Assembly (NCBI GenBank): GCA_016191165.1
Contig: JACPPF010000155.1
Span: forward strand, 1 to 51,130
Direction: 5' to 3'
DNA length: 51,130 nucleotides
Source of the DNA: Planctomycetota bacterium
GTDB taxonomy: Bacteria > Planctomycetota > Planctomycetia > Gemmatales > Gemmataceae
The stretch's first letter is position 1. Each line of letters opens with the position of its first letter. Below are positions 18,149 to 26,703 of this stretch, piece after piece. A program made the position numbers and the translations under genes. The notes beneath the pieces are model-generated. The model did not search any database and was not told where the DNA came from. It worked only from the letters and a program-made list of their open reading frames with translations.

Positions 18149-20227
18149 ATGTGCGGCATCGCGGGCATCGTCAATCTCAAACCAACGGCTGACGTCGATC
18201 CGCGGATCGTGCGCCGCATGGCCGACGCAATCACGCATCGCGGGCCGGACGAAGACGGCTTCTTTTTTCGCCCGGGCGTGGGTCTGGCCAATCGCCGGCT
18301 TAGCATCGTCGGCCTGCACGACGGCAAGCAGCCCATCAGCAACGAAGACCAGTCCGTGTCCGTCGTCTTCAACGGCGAGCTTTTCGACTACCCCGAGGTC
18401 AAGGCGCGGCTCCTGGCCAAGGGCCATCAATTTCGCACCCATTGCGATACCGAAATCATCCCGCATCTTTACGAGGACCACGGCGACACCGTCTTTGAGA
18501 AACTGCGTGGCCAATTCGCCATCGCTCTCTGGGACGAACGCCAGCAACAACTCCTCATCGCGCGCGATCGATTCGGCATCTGCCCCCTCTACTGGACTCG
18601 CCAGGGTGATGTTTTCCTCTTCGCCTCCGAGATCAAGGCACTGCTAGCGTCGGGATTGGTTCCAGCCCGACCCGACCCGCGCGGCATCAATCATGTGTTT
18701 ACCTTCTTCGCCACGCCGGGGCCTGTGACCTGTTTTGAAGGGATCAACTGTCTGTTGCCAGGGCGGTATTTGCGCGTGCGGCCGGACTTCGCCGCTTCCC
18801 TCGGCGCTGGCGCCGGCGGAGGCGCGGCGCCCATCGAAGAACGCGTTTACTGGGAGATCGACTTCCCCGATGCGGGAGACGAGGAGTGGCGCGATTGCCG
18901 CCGTTTTGGCTCGAATGCGAATGCGCCGGTGATCGACGAATTTGAAGCCGTGATGAAGAAATCGGTCGAACGCCGCCTGCGCGCCGATGTGCCGGTCGTT
19001 TCCTATTTGTCCGGCGGCGTCGATTCGAGCGTCGTCGTCGCGTTGGCATGCGCCCAGCGTCGCAGCGAAGGCAAGGGCCCAATCCCTACTTTCACCATCG
19101 CGGTGCAAGACCCGGTGCTGAACGAAAGGAATGAGGCGGCCGAGGTCGCGAGACACGTGGGGTGCGAGGCGACGGTCGTCGATTGTGGCCGCGCTGACGT
19201 GTTGAACGTCTATCCCGAGTTGATTCGGGCCGCGGAGTGCCCGGTGATCGACACGGCCTGTGCCGCTCTGTTGATGCTGGCGCGCAAAGTACATGATGCC
19301 GGCTACAAGGTTGCCTTGACCGGGGAAGGGGCGGATGAATGGCTGGCAGGCTACCCATGGTACAAGATTCATCGCCTGCTGGGTATGCTGGACCTGATCC
19401 CCGGCTTGCCCATGAGCGGCCTGGCGCGGCGGGCCTACCTGCGCCTGACCGGAGCGCCGAAGGTGTCATGGGATGCCGCCCGCAAAGTGCAGACCGCACT
19501 GGGCGGTTCGAACGCCTGGATGAATATCTACGGCCTGTTTGGTTCGTCAAAGGCCCGTTTCTTCAGCGCGGGCATGTGGGAACAGCTTGGCGATCATTTG
19601 CCGTATTCCGATTTGCAGCTGAATCTGGCCCGGGCCAGGAAATGGCATCCCCTCAATCGGTCGCTCTATGTCGGGGCGCGGGTCATGTTGCCAGGGCTGT
19701 TGCTGGCGTCGAAGGGGGACCGGGTCGCGATGAACTCGTCGGTGGAGACGCGCTATCCGTTTCTCGATGAAGAGGTGTTCAGCTTCCTGGCCAAGCTGCA
19801 TCCGGTCTGGAAGATGCGTGGCCTGCGCGACAAATTGATTCTGCGTTACCTGGCCGACCGCTGGGTGCCGCGCTCGGTTGCGTGGCGGCGCAAGGCAATG
19901 TTCCGTGCCCCTTTGGATGGATTTCATACAACAACCATGCCCACTTTTGTGGACCAACTGTTAAGTCCGGACTCGCTCAAACGGACTGGCTACTTTGACC
20001 CGGCAGCGATCGCGCATTGGCGAGCCGCGTTCCGCACCATGCGCGAAGGCAGCAACCAGCGCACGATGGTCGAGATGGGCCTGGTCGGGGTCGTCGCGAC
20101 GCAACTTTGGCATCATACCTTCTTGGGGGGCCAGCTGGCGGAATTGCCGACCTGGTCGCCGCCCCTGCCAGGGCAAAACGGAGTGGGCCCCACGGGAACG
20201 GGCGCCGACATCCCGCCAGGCAAATAA
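18149..20227 (+). CDS. asnB: Asparagine synthase (glutamine-hydrolysing)
   Basis: Transfers glutamine-derived ammonia to an adenylated aspartate, or to a related carboxylate. It is 692 residues from ATG 18149 after AGGGA. The class II amidotransferase domain begins MCGIAGIVN with nucleophile Cys2, followed by RGPDEDGFF, NRRLSIVG and NGELFDY. The synthetase domain (from about 240) has the PP-loop SGGVDSS at 288-294 and GEGADEWLAGYPWY. It is somewhat longer than E. coli AsnB (554) and ends in a Pro/Gly-rich tail, as in many AsnB-like enzymes linked to cell-surface polysaccharide or peptide modification. The gene is directly followed by the exporter permease gene (20-bp gap), so its product might act on an exported compound. 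General asparagine synthesis cannot be excluded. Confidence 0.9.
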   Translation: MCGIAGIVNLKPTADVDPRIVRRMADAITHRGPDEDGFFFRPGVGLANRRLSIVGLHDGKQPISNEDQSVSVVFNGELFDYPEVKARLLAKGHQFRTHCDTEIIPHLYEDHGDTVFEKLRGQFAIALWDERQQQLLIARDRFGICPLYWTRQGDVFLFASEIKALLASGLVPARPDPRGINHVFTFFATPGPVTCFEGINCLLPGRYLRVRPDFAASLGAGAGGGAAPIEERVYWEIDFPDAGDEEWRDCRRFGSNANAPVIDEFEAVMKKSVERRLRADVPVVSYLSGGVDSSVVVALACAQRRSEGKGPIPTFTIAVQDPVLNERNEAAEVARHVGCEATVVDCGRADVLNVYPELIRAAECPVIDTACAALLMLARKVHDAGYKVALTGEGADEWLAGYPWYKIHRLLGMLDLIPGLPMSGLARRAYLRLTGAPKVSWDAARKVQTALGGSNAWMNIYGLFGSSKARFFSAGMWEQLGDHLPYSDLQLNLARARKWHPLNRSLYVGARVMLPGLLLASKGDRVAMNSSVETRYPFLDEEVFSFLAKLHPVWKMRGLRDKLILRYLADRWVPRSVAWRRKAMFRAPLDGFHTTTMPTFVDQLLSPDSLKRTGYFDPAAIAHWRAAFRTMREGSNQRTMVEMGLVGVVATQLWHHTFLGGQLAELPTWSPPLPGQNGVGPTGTGADIPPGK

Positions 20228-20247
20228 GGAATGGAAGGATCCTGTTA

Positions 20248-21360
20248 ATGTCGTATGCTCTCTCCACCCTCTGGTACGAGCGGCAGCGCTATATGCCCGC
20301 GGTGCTGGCGGTCGCCTTCAGCTGTTTGCTCATTGCGCTTCAATGCGGCCTCCTGCTCGGCCTGTTCTCGATCACGTCGATCCCGATTGACGAATCGCGC
20401 GCCGACATCTGGGTCGGACATCCCGCCGTGCCAAGCGTCGATCTTGGCATGCCCATTCCCGAGGCCTGGCAATCCTATCTGGCGTTACCTGAAGTCGAGC
20501 GGACCGAGCCCTACATGGAAGGATTCGCCTACTGGAAGAAACCCACGGGCGGCATGGAACTGGTGCTGGTGATTGGCACGCGCCTCGGTCCGGACTCCAT
20601 CGGCGCCATCAAGCAGCTCACACCCGAGTTGCGAACCTTGCTTTCGGAACCCAGCTCCATCGTGATCGACGAGGGGGAATTCGCCCGGCTCGGCATCGAC
20701 AAGGTCGGCGACACCGCGGAGATCATCAACAAGCGTGTCCGCGTTGTCGGCACCGTGAAAGGACTCCGAAGCCTGGCGGGTCCGTATCTGTTTTGCTCGC
20801 TGGATACGGCACGCAAGATCCTGAACCCACCGCCAGGCCAATGCACGTTCATCCTCGCCAAGTGCCACAAGAAGAGCGACGCTCCCAAGGTGGTCGCCCA
20901 TCTCCGGGAATTCCCAAAAAAGCTCTCGCCGTTTACGACCGAGGAATTTTCGACTCACAGCCAGCTTCACTGGCTGTTCAAAACCAAGGCTGGCATCGCC
21001 CTGGGATTGGCGGCAGCCCTGGGACTTCTTGTCGGAGCGGTCGTAACCAGCACGACGCTGCACGCCGCGACCGTGGCCTCGCTCAAGGAGTACGCGGTCC
21101 TGCGCGCCCTCGGCATTCCGCGCTGGCGCATGGCCATGATGGTGATCTCTCAGGCGTTCCTGGTCGGACTGTCCGGGATCATCGTGTCGCTCCCCGTGAT
21201 CTTTGGCATCGCCTACCTGGGCAACGTGGTCGCCAAGGTGATGCTCCCGCCCGAGCTTCTGGGCGGCGCGTTCGCCATCACGATGACCATGGCCATGTGC
21301 TCCGGCCTTTTCGCGCTGCGCAGCCTGCGGCACGTCGAGCCGGTGACGCTGTTGCGCTAG
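20248..21360 (+). CDS. ABC exporter permease, FtsX/MacB (DevC-like) type
   Basis: Membrane subunit of an ABC exporter or extractor. It is 370 residues starting at ATG 20248. One transmembrane helix lies near 17-40 (MPAVLAVAFSCLLIALQCGLL), then a periplasmic domain of about 200 residues, then three helices: about 247-272 (GIALGLAAALGLLVGAVV), 290-325 and 335-355. This 1+3 layout with the cytoplasmic segment LKEYAVLRALGIPRWRMAMM is the FtsX-like permease signature. It is followed by a matching ATPase gene and then a membrane fusion gene, as in the DevBCA glycolipid exporter of cyanobacteria. The substrate is unknown. Confidence 0.85.
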   Translation: MSYALSTLWYERQRYMPAVLAVAFSCLLIALQCGLLLGLFSITSIPIDESRADIWVGHPAVPSVDLGMPIPEAWQSYLALPEVERTEPYMEGFAYWKKPTGGMELVLVIGTRLGPDSIGAIKQLTPELRTLLSEPSSIVIDEGEFARLGIDKVGDTAEIINKRVRVVGTVKGLRSLAGPYLFCSLDTARKILNPPPGQCTFILAKCHKKSDAPKVVAHLREFPKKLSPFTTEEFSTHSQLHWLFKTKAGIALGLAAALGLLVGAVVTSTTLHAATVASLKEYAVLRALGIPRWRMAMMVISQAFLVGLSGIIVSLPVIFGIAYLGNVVAKVMLPPELLGGAFAITMTMAMCSGLFALRSLRHVEPVTLLR

Positions 21361-21504
21361 GCGAATTGTCAAAGCCCGCGGACTGCCGGCCCTTGATTTT
21401 GAGGGTGAGGTCGATTGTGCCGATTGTAGCGCCGGCACGGCACGCAAAACCGGCAGACGTGTGTAATATTTACAATCCCCCGGCGTGCCGCTCCTGTAAA
21501 ATCC

Positions 21505-21535
21505 TTGGAAACCACAAAGTCTTTTTGAGTATAAT
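21505..21535 (+). promoter_or_regulatory. Candidate promoter before the exporter ATPase gene
   Basis: TATAAT at 21530-21535 is a perfect -10; the best -35 is TTGGAA at 21505-21510 with a long 19-nt spacer. The -10 is only 9 bp from ATG 21545, so transcripts starting here would be nearly leaderless or use a later start. Confidence 0.4.
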
Positions 21536-21544
21536 AATCGACCT

Positions 21545-22330
21545 ATGATTGCCACCATGACCATGCAGGACCTGGGTATGCCCGCGGTTGCACCGACGAC
21601 GACGCCGACCATGAAAGCGGAGGGGATTACCCGCTCGTTCGGCAGCGGTGACACCAAGATATTCGCCTTGCGCGATGTCAGCCTCGAACTCTACCCGGGC
21701 CAGATCACCCTCCTGATGGGGCCGTCGGGCAGTGGGAAATCGACGCTGTTGGCGGTTCTTTCGGGCCTTCTGCATCCCGATACCGGCAGCGTGACCATTC
21801 AGAATCAGGACCTCTGGGCCATGACCGAACGCCAACGCGAGGCGTTTCGGCTGCAGCATTTCGGCTTCGTGTTCCAGGGCTACAACCTGTTTCCCGCCTT
21901 GACGGCGCGCGATCAACTGGAAATGATCCTCAGGTGGGGCAACGGCGCAAGCGCCCGAGACGCCCGCGAAAAGACCGACGAGATGCTGGACATCCTGGGC
22001 CTGTCGAAACGGGCCCATCTGCGTCCCTTGCAACTTTCGGGCGGTGAAAAGCAACGCGTCGCCATCGGGCGCGCCCTCATCAAACAACCAGGTTTTGTTT
22101 TCGCCGACGAACCGACGGCCGCGCTCGATTGGAAACACGGACAACACGTGATCGAATTGCTTCGCGCCGCGGCTCACGATCAAGCCTCAACCATTCTCGT
22201 GGTCGCTCATGATTCCCGAATCATTCCCTTCGTGGATCGAGTCTTATTACTGGAAGATGGCGTCCTCTTTGAAGGCCCGGAAAAACCCGGGGAGCTATTC
22301 AACGCCAATCCAGTCCAGACTGGCTACTGA
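21545..22330 (+). CDS. ABC exporter ATP-binding subunit (LolD/MacB/DevA-like)
   Basis: ATPase partner of the permease. It is 260 residues. Walker A is GPSGSGKST near 59-67, the Q-loop FGFVFQGYNLFPALT, the signature LSGGEKQR, Walker B FVFADEPTAALD, and the H-loop VVAHD. The order and spacing are those of the lipoprotein/macrolide export ATPases. The true start is uncertain: Met codons at 21545, 21557, 21563, 21578 and 21611 are all in frame, and the domain begins at the last of these (MKAEGITRSFG). The gene lies 184 bp after the permease with a possible promoter of its own. Confidence 0.92.
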   Translation: MIATMTMQDLGMPAVAPTTTPTMKAEGITRSFGSGDTKIFALRDVSLELYPGQITLLMGPSGSGKSTLLAVLSGLLHPDTGSVTIQNQDLWAMTERQREAFRLQHFGFVFQGYNLFPALTARDQLEMILRWGNGASARDAREKTDEMLDILGLSKRAHLRPLQLSGGEKQRVAIGRALIKQPGFVFADEPTAALDWKHGQHVIELLRAAAHDQASTILVVAHDSRIIPFVDRVLLLEDGVLFEGPEKPGELFNANPVQTGY

Positions 22331-22427
22331 AAGCCCGAAAAAGGAAGCGCGAGCAGCGAAAAGCCAGGTTCGCGGCTTTCGCTTCAGGCTTGGTTTGTAG
22401 CATGAAAAAAGCCAAGGAGAGCGCACC

Positions 22428-23471
22428 ATGAAAGCCTGGGTAATTGTCGGCATCGTATTGGTGGTCGTGACCATCGTCGGGGCTCAACTTGCCTATAACC
22501 AATCGCCGTTTGCGCCGGCCGACAAAAAGAAACAGGCCGATGCGGATCAGCCGCCCGCCAAGATCATCGTCTGGGGCTACTTCGACGTGGAGCCCGGGGT
22601 GGCCGGCCTGTATCCCAAGCAATTTGGGGATGTGACCTTTCTGGCCCCGGAGAGCACCCGGGTCAAAAAGGGCGAACTCCTGTTGCAGGTCGATGACGTG
22701 ATGGCCCGGTTCAAGATTGACGAGGCCAAAGCCGACGAAAAAGCCAGCGAAAACCAACTTGCCGAGGCGCAGCAGCTGCCCGAGGTGTACAAACTCCAGG
22801 CCGCCCAGCAGCAGGCAGCGATCAATGCCCTTGGCCATGAAATCAAGAAAACTCAATCGGACCGTGATACCAAGTTAAAGGCCGTGGAGGAAAAGTCGGC
22901 TATCTACAAGACGATCAAGGATTTCTACACGGAAAGCCTGGGACAGCTGGCCGAAAAGAAATCAGCGGAGGAGAAAAAGCTCAAGGAAATCAACCTGCGC
23001 GACCCGAAGTTAAAGATCGCGCAGGCCCAGGCCGACCTCAGCGCCAAGCGGACACGGGTAAAACAGGCCGAGGAGATTCTCAAACACTTTCAGGTCCTTG
23101 CCCCGTCGGACGGGACGGTGCTCCGGGTCTATGTTCACAAGGGGGAGACGCTCGGACCGAATCCCCGAATTCAAGCACTTGATTTTCTACCCGACGCCGA
23201 CATTGTGGTGCGTGCGGAAATCCTTCAAGAATGGGCCCGCTTCGTCAAGGAAGGCGCCGAAGTGTCCATCGAGGACGATACCTATCACGGCCCGGCGTGG
23301 AAGGGAAAGGTCAAGTCGATTTCCAAATGGTACGCCCCCATCCGCACGCCGGTGATCGAACCGTTCCGCTTCAACGACGTACGCACGCTGGAATGCATCA
23401 TTTCGGTCTCATCCGGAGACGCTCAAAAACGCATCGGTCAGCGCGTGCGTGGGATGATCCTTTCCCAGTAG
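22428..23471 (+). CDS. HlyD-type membrane fusion protein
   Basis: Periplasmic adaptor that links the exporter to an outer layer. It is 347 residues with one N-terminal transmembrane anchor (about 4-22, WVIVGIVLVVVTIVGAQLAY). A lipoyl-like half motif (VTFLAPESTRVKKGELLLQVDD) is followed by a long alpha-helical hairpin (about 95-218, many Lys/Glu/Gln/Ala), the second half (FQVLAPSDGTVLRVYVHKGE) and a beta-barrel region. It is the third gene of the permease/ATPase/adaptor set. No outer-membrane TolC-like gene is seen in the window. Confidence 0.87.
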   Translation: MKAWVIVGIVLVVVTIVGAQLAYNQSPFAPADKKKQADADQPPAKIIVWGYFDVEPGVAGLYPKQFGDVTFLAPESTRVKKGELLLQVDDVMARFKIDEAKADEKASENQLAEAQQLPEVYKLQAAQQQAAINALGHEIKKTQSDRDTKLKAVEEKSAIYKTIKDFYTESLGQLAEKKSAEEKKLKEINLRDPKLKIAQAQADLSAKRTRVKQAEEILKHFQVLAPSDGTVLRVYVHKGETLGPNPRIQALDFLPDADIVVRAEILQEWARFVKEGAEVSIEDDTYHGPAWKGKVKSISKWYAPIRTPVIEPFRFNDVRTLECIISVSSGDAQKRIGQRVRGMILSQ

Positions 23472-24058
23472 CTGCCAAACTCCCTTCCCCCAAAACGGAT
23501 TCCGTTGCCCGGAAAAAAAGGGCTCCGTGCTTTCGCACCTGCCAATCTGAGACGCGAACGATGGGATTCCTGCCTCTCAACTTCTTCGCCCGATGCGACG
23601 ACCTCTTGAGGCATACGACATCGTGTCGTTGTTGCTCGCAAAGACGCAAAGGATGCCAAGAAAGACAAGAGACCGAAGAGACGAGGAGCGCAAACAGAGT
23701 GGGGATAATTCCAGGTGGTTCCCGGTCTTGAATTCGTTTGCGCCGTTTGCGCCTTTGCGAGAACTCGGGTTCGGCGCTCTCGGTTACCCGGTTGCGGCTC
23801 GACCGCGCTAGCAGAGATGTCGCCGCAATTCCACAGGCTTGAATCGCTGACGCCAGCCATCCTTCGGAACCGACCCGGGAAAATCCCTCGAAGGCGCTTG
23901 ACCCGGGAGCCTGATCGCCTTACTATATCTTTTAAGTTCCCGCCACGCCCGTTTTGAGATGCTCTCACCAAGCCATTGTAATCTCGCCTTTTTCGCGCTG
24001 ACGTATTTTTTTCTTTTGCCCTGCCGCCTGGTATGGGGCCGCTCAGGAGTGATCCAGC
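23472..24058. other. Long intergenic region with decayed repeat
   Basis: 587 bp without a supported gene. It contains an inverted pair, CTCGCAAAGACGCAAA at 23635-23650 and its near complement at 23746-23761 (15 of 16 matches), the remains of a palindromic repeat of about 127 bp. A good promoter at 23898-23926 serves the gene at 24059, leaving a leader of roughly 125 nt. Confidence 0.6.
23898..23926 (+). promoter_or_regulatory. Sigma-70-type promoter of the PPC-domain protein gene
   Basis: TTGACC at 23898-23903 and TACTAT at 23921-23926 are separated by exactly 17 nt and lie about 130 bp before ATG 24059. The match to the consensus is good for a high-GC genome. Confidence 0.6.
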
Positions 24059-26632
24059 ATGATCGGCAAACGTTTCGCGGTTCGCCTCGGACTCATCGTC
24101 GCCTTTTTGACAGCGCCAGGCGTCACGCCGCTCGTCAACGCTCAGATTCAGAACGGGAACCAATGGCCCACGCCGCGGCTTACCGTGCTGACTCCCGCCG
24201 GCGGCAAGGTCGGCACCACCTTCGAGGTCGGCTTTGCCGGCACGGAACTCGAAGAGCCCACGGCGTTGATCTTCAGCCACCCGGGCATCAAGGGAACGCC
24301 CGTCATCCCGCCGCTCCCGCAGCCCAAGATCGATCCGAAGACCAAAAAGCCCGATCCGAAGCAAAAGGCCCCGGTGCGACCTCCTATCACCAGGATCAGC
24401 GTGTCGATCGCCAAGGATGTGCCGCTCGGCTATTACGATGTGCGCCTCGCCAACAAGAACGGCGTCAGCAACCCACGCCGATTTGTCGTGGGCAACCTCA
24501 CCGAGGTCGCGGAAAAGGAGCCGAACAACGATGTCGAGCAGGCCCAGAAAATCGAGATCGGCACCACCATCACCGGCGCCATCACGGCCGGCACCGACGT
24601 GGACTACTGCACTTTCCCAGGCAAAAAGGGACAGCGCGTGGTCATCACCTGTTTGACGGCAAGCATCGACAGCCGGCTCGACCCGGAAATCCGCGTTTAC
24701 AATTCCAGGGGAGTGGAGATCGCCTATCATCGCGCCGGACCAGGCGAGGACGGCGTCGTTGACGCCCTCCTTGCCGAGGATGGCGACTACCTGGTGCGGC
24801 TCAATAAATTCACCTATACCACCGGCAGCGCCGAGTATTTTTATCGCCTCAACATCGCCACCGCGCCGTACATCGAATCGGTCTTTCCCATGATGATCGA
24901 GCCCGGCAAGACCGCGGCGATCACGCTGTATGGCCGCAATCTGCCCGGCGGCAAGGTCGATCCCACCTACGTCGTGAACGGCCAGGCCGTCGAGTCGCTG
25001 ACCGTGAATGTGACCGCTCCCAATGACCCGGCGTCGCTCGATGAATTGAAGTATTCGGGGCTTGTAAGCCCGATCTCGGCGGGCCTGAACGGTTTTGAAT
25101 ATCGCTTCACCGGTCCGACGGGCACGTCCAACCCCGTGTTGTTGACCTACGCTCGAGCGCCCGTCGTTTTGGAGAACGACAATAACGACACGATCGACAA
25201 GGCTCAGCCCGTGCCGACCCCCTGCGAGATCGCCGGACGCATCAACAAGAAACGCGACCGCGACTGGTATGTCTTCGACGCGAAAAAAGGCGAGGTGCTG
25301 ATGATCGACGTCGTGAGCCATCGCCTCGGGGCGCCGACCGATATGTACTTTGTCCTCAAAAACCTGGCCACGAAACAGGACATCACCTTGCAAGACGACT
25401 CGGCCGACAATGTGGCCCAGCGGTTTTTCACCGTCAATCGCGATCCGGCGCCGTATCGCTTCGTCGCCCCGGCCGATGGCAAATACCACCTGATGCTGGC
25501 GAGCCACACCGGTGACAACAACGCCGATGTCACGCACGTTTATCAGGTCCGCATCACCAAGGAAATACCCGACTTTCAAGTGTTTGTCATGCCGTCGGAA
25601 AGGTTTCGCCCCGACACCGTCCGGCTCGGACAGGGCGGCGCCGATCACTACACCGTGTTTGCCCGGCGCCTTGACGGATTCAAGGGCGAAATCCAGCTGA
25701 CGATGGAGGGCTTGCCCCCCGGCATCACCTGCCCGCCGCAAACCCTGGGCGGCGCGATGAAGTCGGTCCAGCTCGTCGTCCTCGCCGCCGATAATGCTCC
25801 TGAATTCACGGGAATCGTCCGCGTCGTCGGCACGGCGACGATCAACGGCAAGAAAGTCGTGCATCAGGCCCGCCCAGCCACCGTGACCTGGCCCGTCCAG
25901 ATCAATCAGAATATCCCCACCGTCACCCGACTCGATCGCGTGCTGGTCATGGCCGTGCGCGGCAAGGCGCCGGGAAAACTCGTCGCGGGCACGACCAAGC
26001 TCGTTGCCTCGCACGGTGAAAAGAAAGAGATTCCGCTCAAATTGACGCGTACCAGCCCCGAGTTCAAGGCGAATTTTCAGGTCGTCACGGTACCCGGCGA
26101 GTTTCCCGTCGGTGTGACCTTTGGCAACCTGACGTTCGCGCCCGGGAAGGACGATCTGAAGGCGGTGGTCAATGTCGCCACGAATGCGGCGCCGGGAACC
26201 TACAACTTGGTTTTCCGCGGTTTTGCACCCATCTCGCCCATGGCCAAGGGTAAGCCGGTCAACACGATCCTGGTGTCCACGCCCGTGGAGTTGACGGTGT
26301 TGCCCAAAGATGTCGCCACCTTGTCGGTCGCGGCGCCCACGGTCACCATCAAAACCGGAAAGGCAGGCGATGTCGTGATCCGCGTCGCCCGCAAGTATGA
26401 TTACGAGGGGGAGTTCAAGATCGAACTGGTGCTGCCTCCCAATGTGAAAGGAGTTACCGGCGCTCCCGTGACCATCGCCCCCGGCAGCAACGAGGCGAAG
26501 ATGAGCCTGCAAATCGCCCCGGGCACACCCCCGGCGAACCTGCAAAACCTGACCCTCCGCGCCACCGCCGTCGTTCACACCAACGTGATGCTCAAACATG
26601 AAGTGAAGTTCAACGTGGTGGTCGCAAAATAA
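24059..26632 (+). CDS. Secreted protein with two PPC (pre-peptidase C-terminal) domains
   Basis: 857 residues with a signal peptide ending near PLVNAQ (residues 1-30). A ribosome site (AGGAG) precedes ATG 24059. Two PPC-like beta-sandwich modules are recognisable: about 155-265 (EKEPNNDVEQAQKIEIG, then GTDVDYCTFPGKKGQRV) and about 370-490 (LENDNNDTIDKAQPVP, then DRDWYVFDAKKGEV). The rest is a string of Ig-like or NEW3-like beta domains. No peptidase catalytic domain is present, so PPC here is a binding or structural module. Such proteins are typical of planctomycetes, where they pair with cytochrome/WD40 proteins; that pair is seen here, since the next gene is of that kind. A cell-envelope location is expected; the ligand is unknown. 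Confidence 0.8.
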   Translation: MIGKRFAVRLGLIVAFLTAPGVTPLVNAQIQNGNQWPTPRLTVLTPAGGKVGTTFEVGFAGTELEEPTALIFSHPGIKGTPVIPPLPQPKIDPKTKKPDPKQKAPVRPPITRISVSIAKDVPLGYYDVRLANKNGVSNPRRFVVGNLTEVAEKEPNNDVEQAQKIEIGTTITGAITAGTDVDYCTFPGKKGQRVVITCLTASIDSRLDPEIRVYNSRGVEIAYHRAGPGEDGVVDALLAEDGDYLVRLNKFTYTTGSAEYFYRLNIATAPYIESVFPMMIEPGKTAAITLYGRNLPGGKVDPTYVVNGQAVESLTVNVTAPNDPASLDELKYSGLVSPISAGLNGFEYRFTGPTGTSNPVLLTYARAPVVLENDNNDTIDKAQPVPTPCEIAGRINKKRDRDWYVFDAKKGEVLMIDVVSHRLGAPTDMYFVLKNLATKQDITLQDDSADNVAQRFFTVNRDPAPYRFVAPADGKYHLMLASHTGDNNADVTHVYQVRITKEIPDFQVFVMPSERFRPDTVRLGQGGADHYTVFARRLDGFKGEIQLTMEGLPPGITCPPQTLGGAMKSVQLVVLAADNAPEFTGIVRVVGTATINGKKVVHQARPATVTWPVQINQNIPTVTRLDRVLVMAVRGKAPGKLVAGTTKLVASHGEKKEIPLKLTRTSPEFKANFQVVTVPGEFPVGVTFGNLTFAPGKDDLKAVVNVATNAAPGTYNLVFRGFAPISPMAKGKPVNTILVSTPVELTVLPKDVATLSVAAPTVTIKTGKAGDVVIRVARKYDYEGEFKIELVLPPNVKGVTGAPVTIAPGSNEAKMSLQIAPGTPPANLQNLTLRATAVVHTNVMLKHEVKFNVVVAK

Positions 26633-26638
26633 CAGAAG

Positions 26639-26667
26639 CCCAGGGGCGAGCGCAGCGAACCCCTGGG
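26639..26667. repeat. 29-nt palindromic repeat, copy 1
   Basis: Arms CCCAGGGGC and AACCCCTGGG-type ends flank the loop GAGCGCAGCGA. It begins 7 bp after the stop of the PPC protein gene. The same architecture occurs at 28212, 39959 and 50892. Position suggests it can act as a 3'-end hairpin. Confidence 0.85.
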
Positions 26668-26703
26668 ATCCCGCTTTTTCCCTGAACCCCCCTGGAGCCT
26701 GCC

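Noticed and set aside
23438-26599. A 1,053-codon open frame on the minus strand opposite the PPC-domain protein gene
   Set aside because: High GC keeps antisense frames open; the plus strand has a signal peptide, ribosome site, promoter and recognisable domains, and the minus frame shows none.
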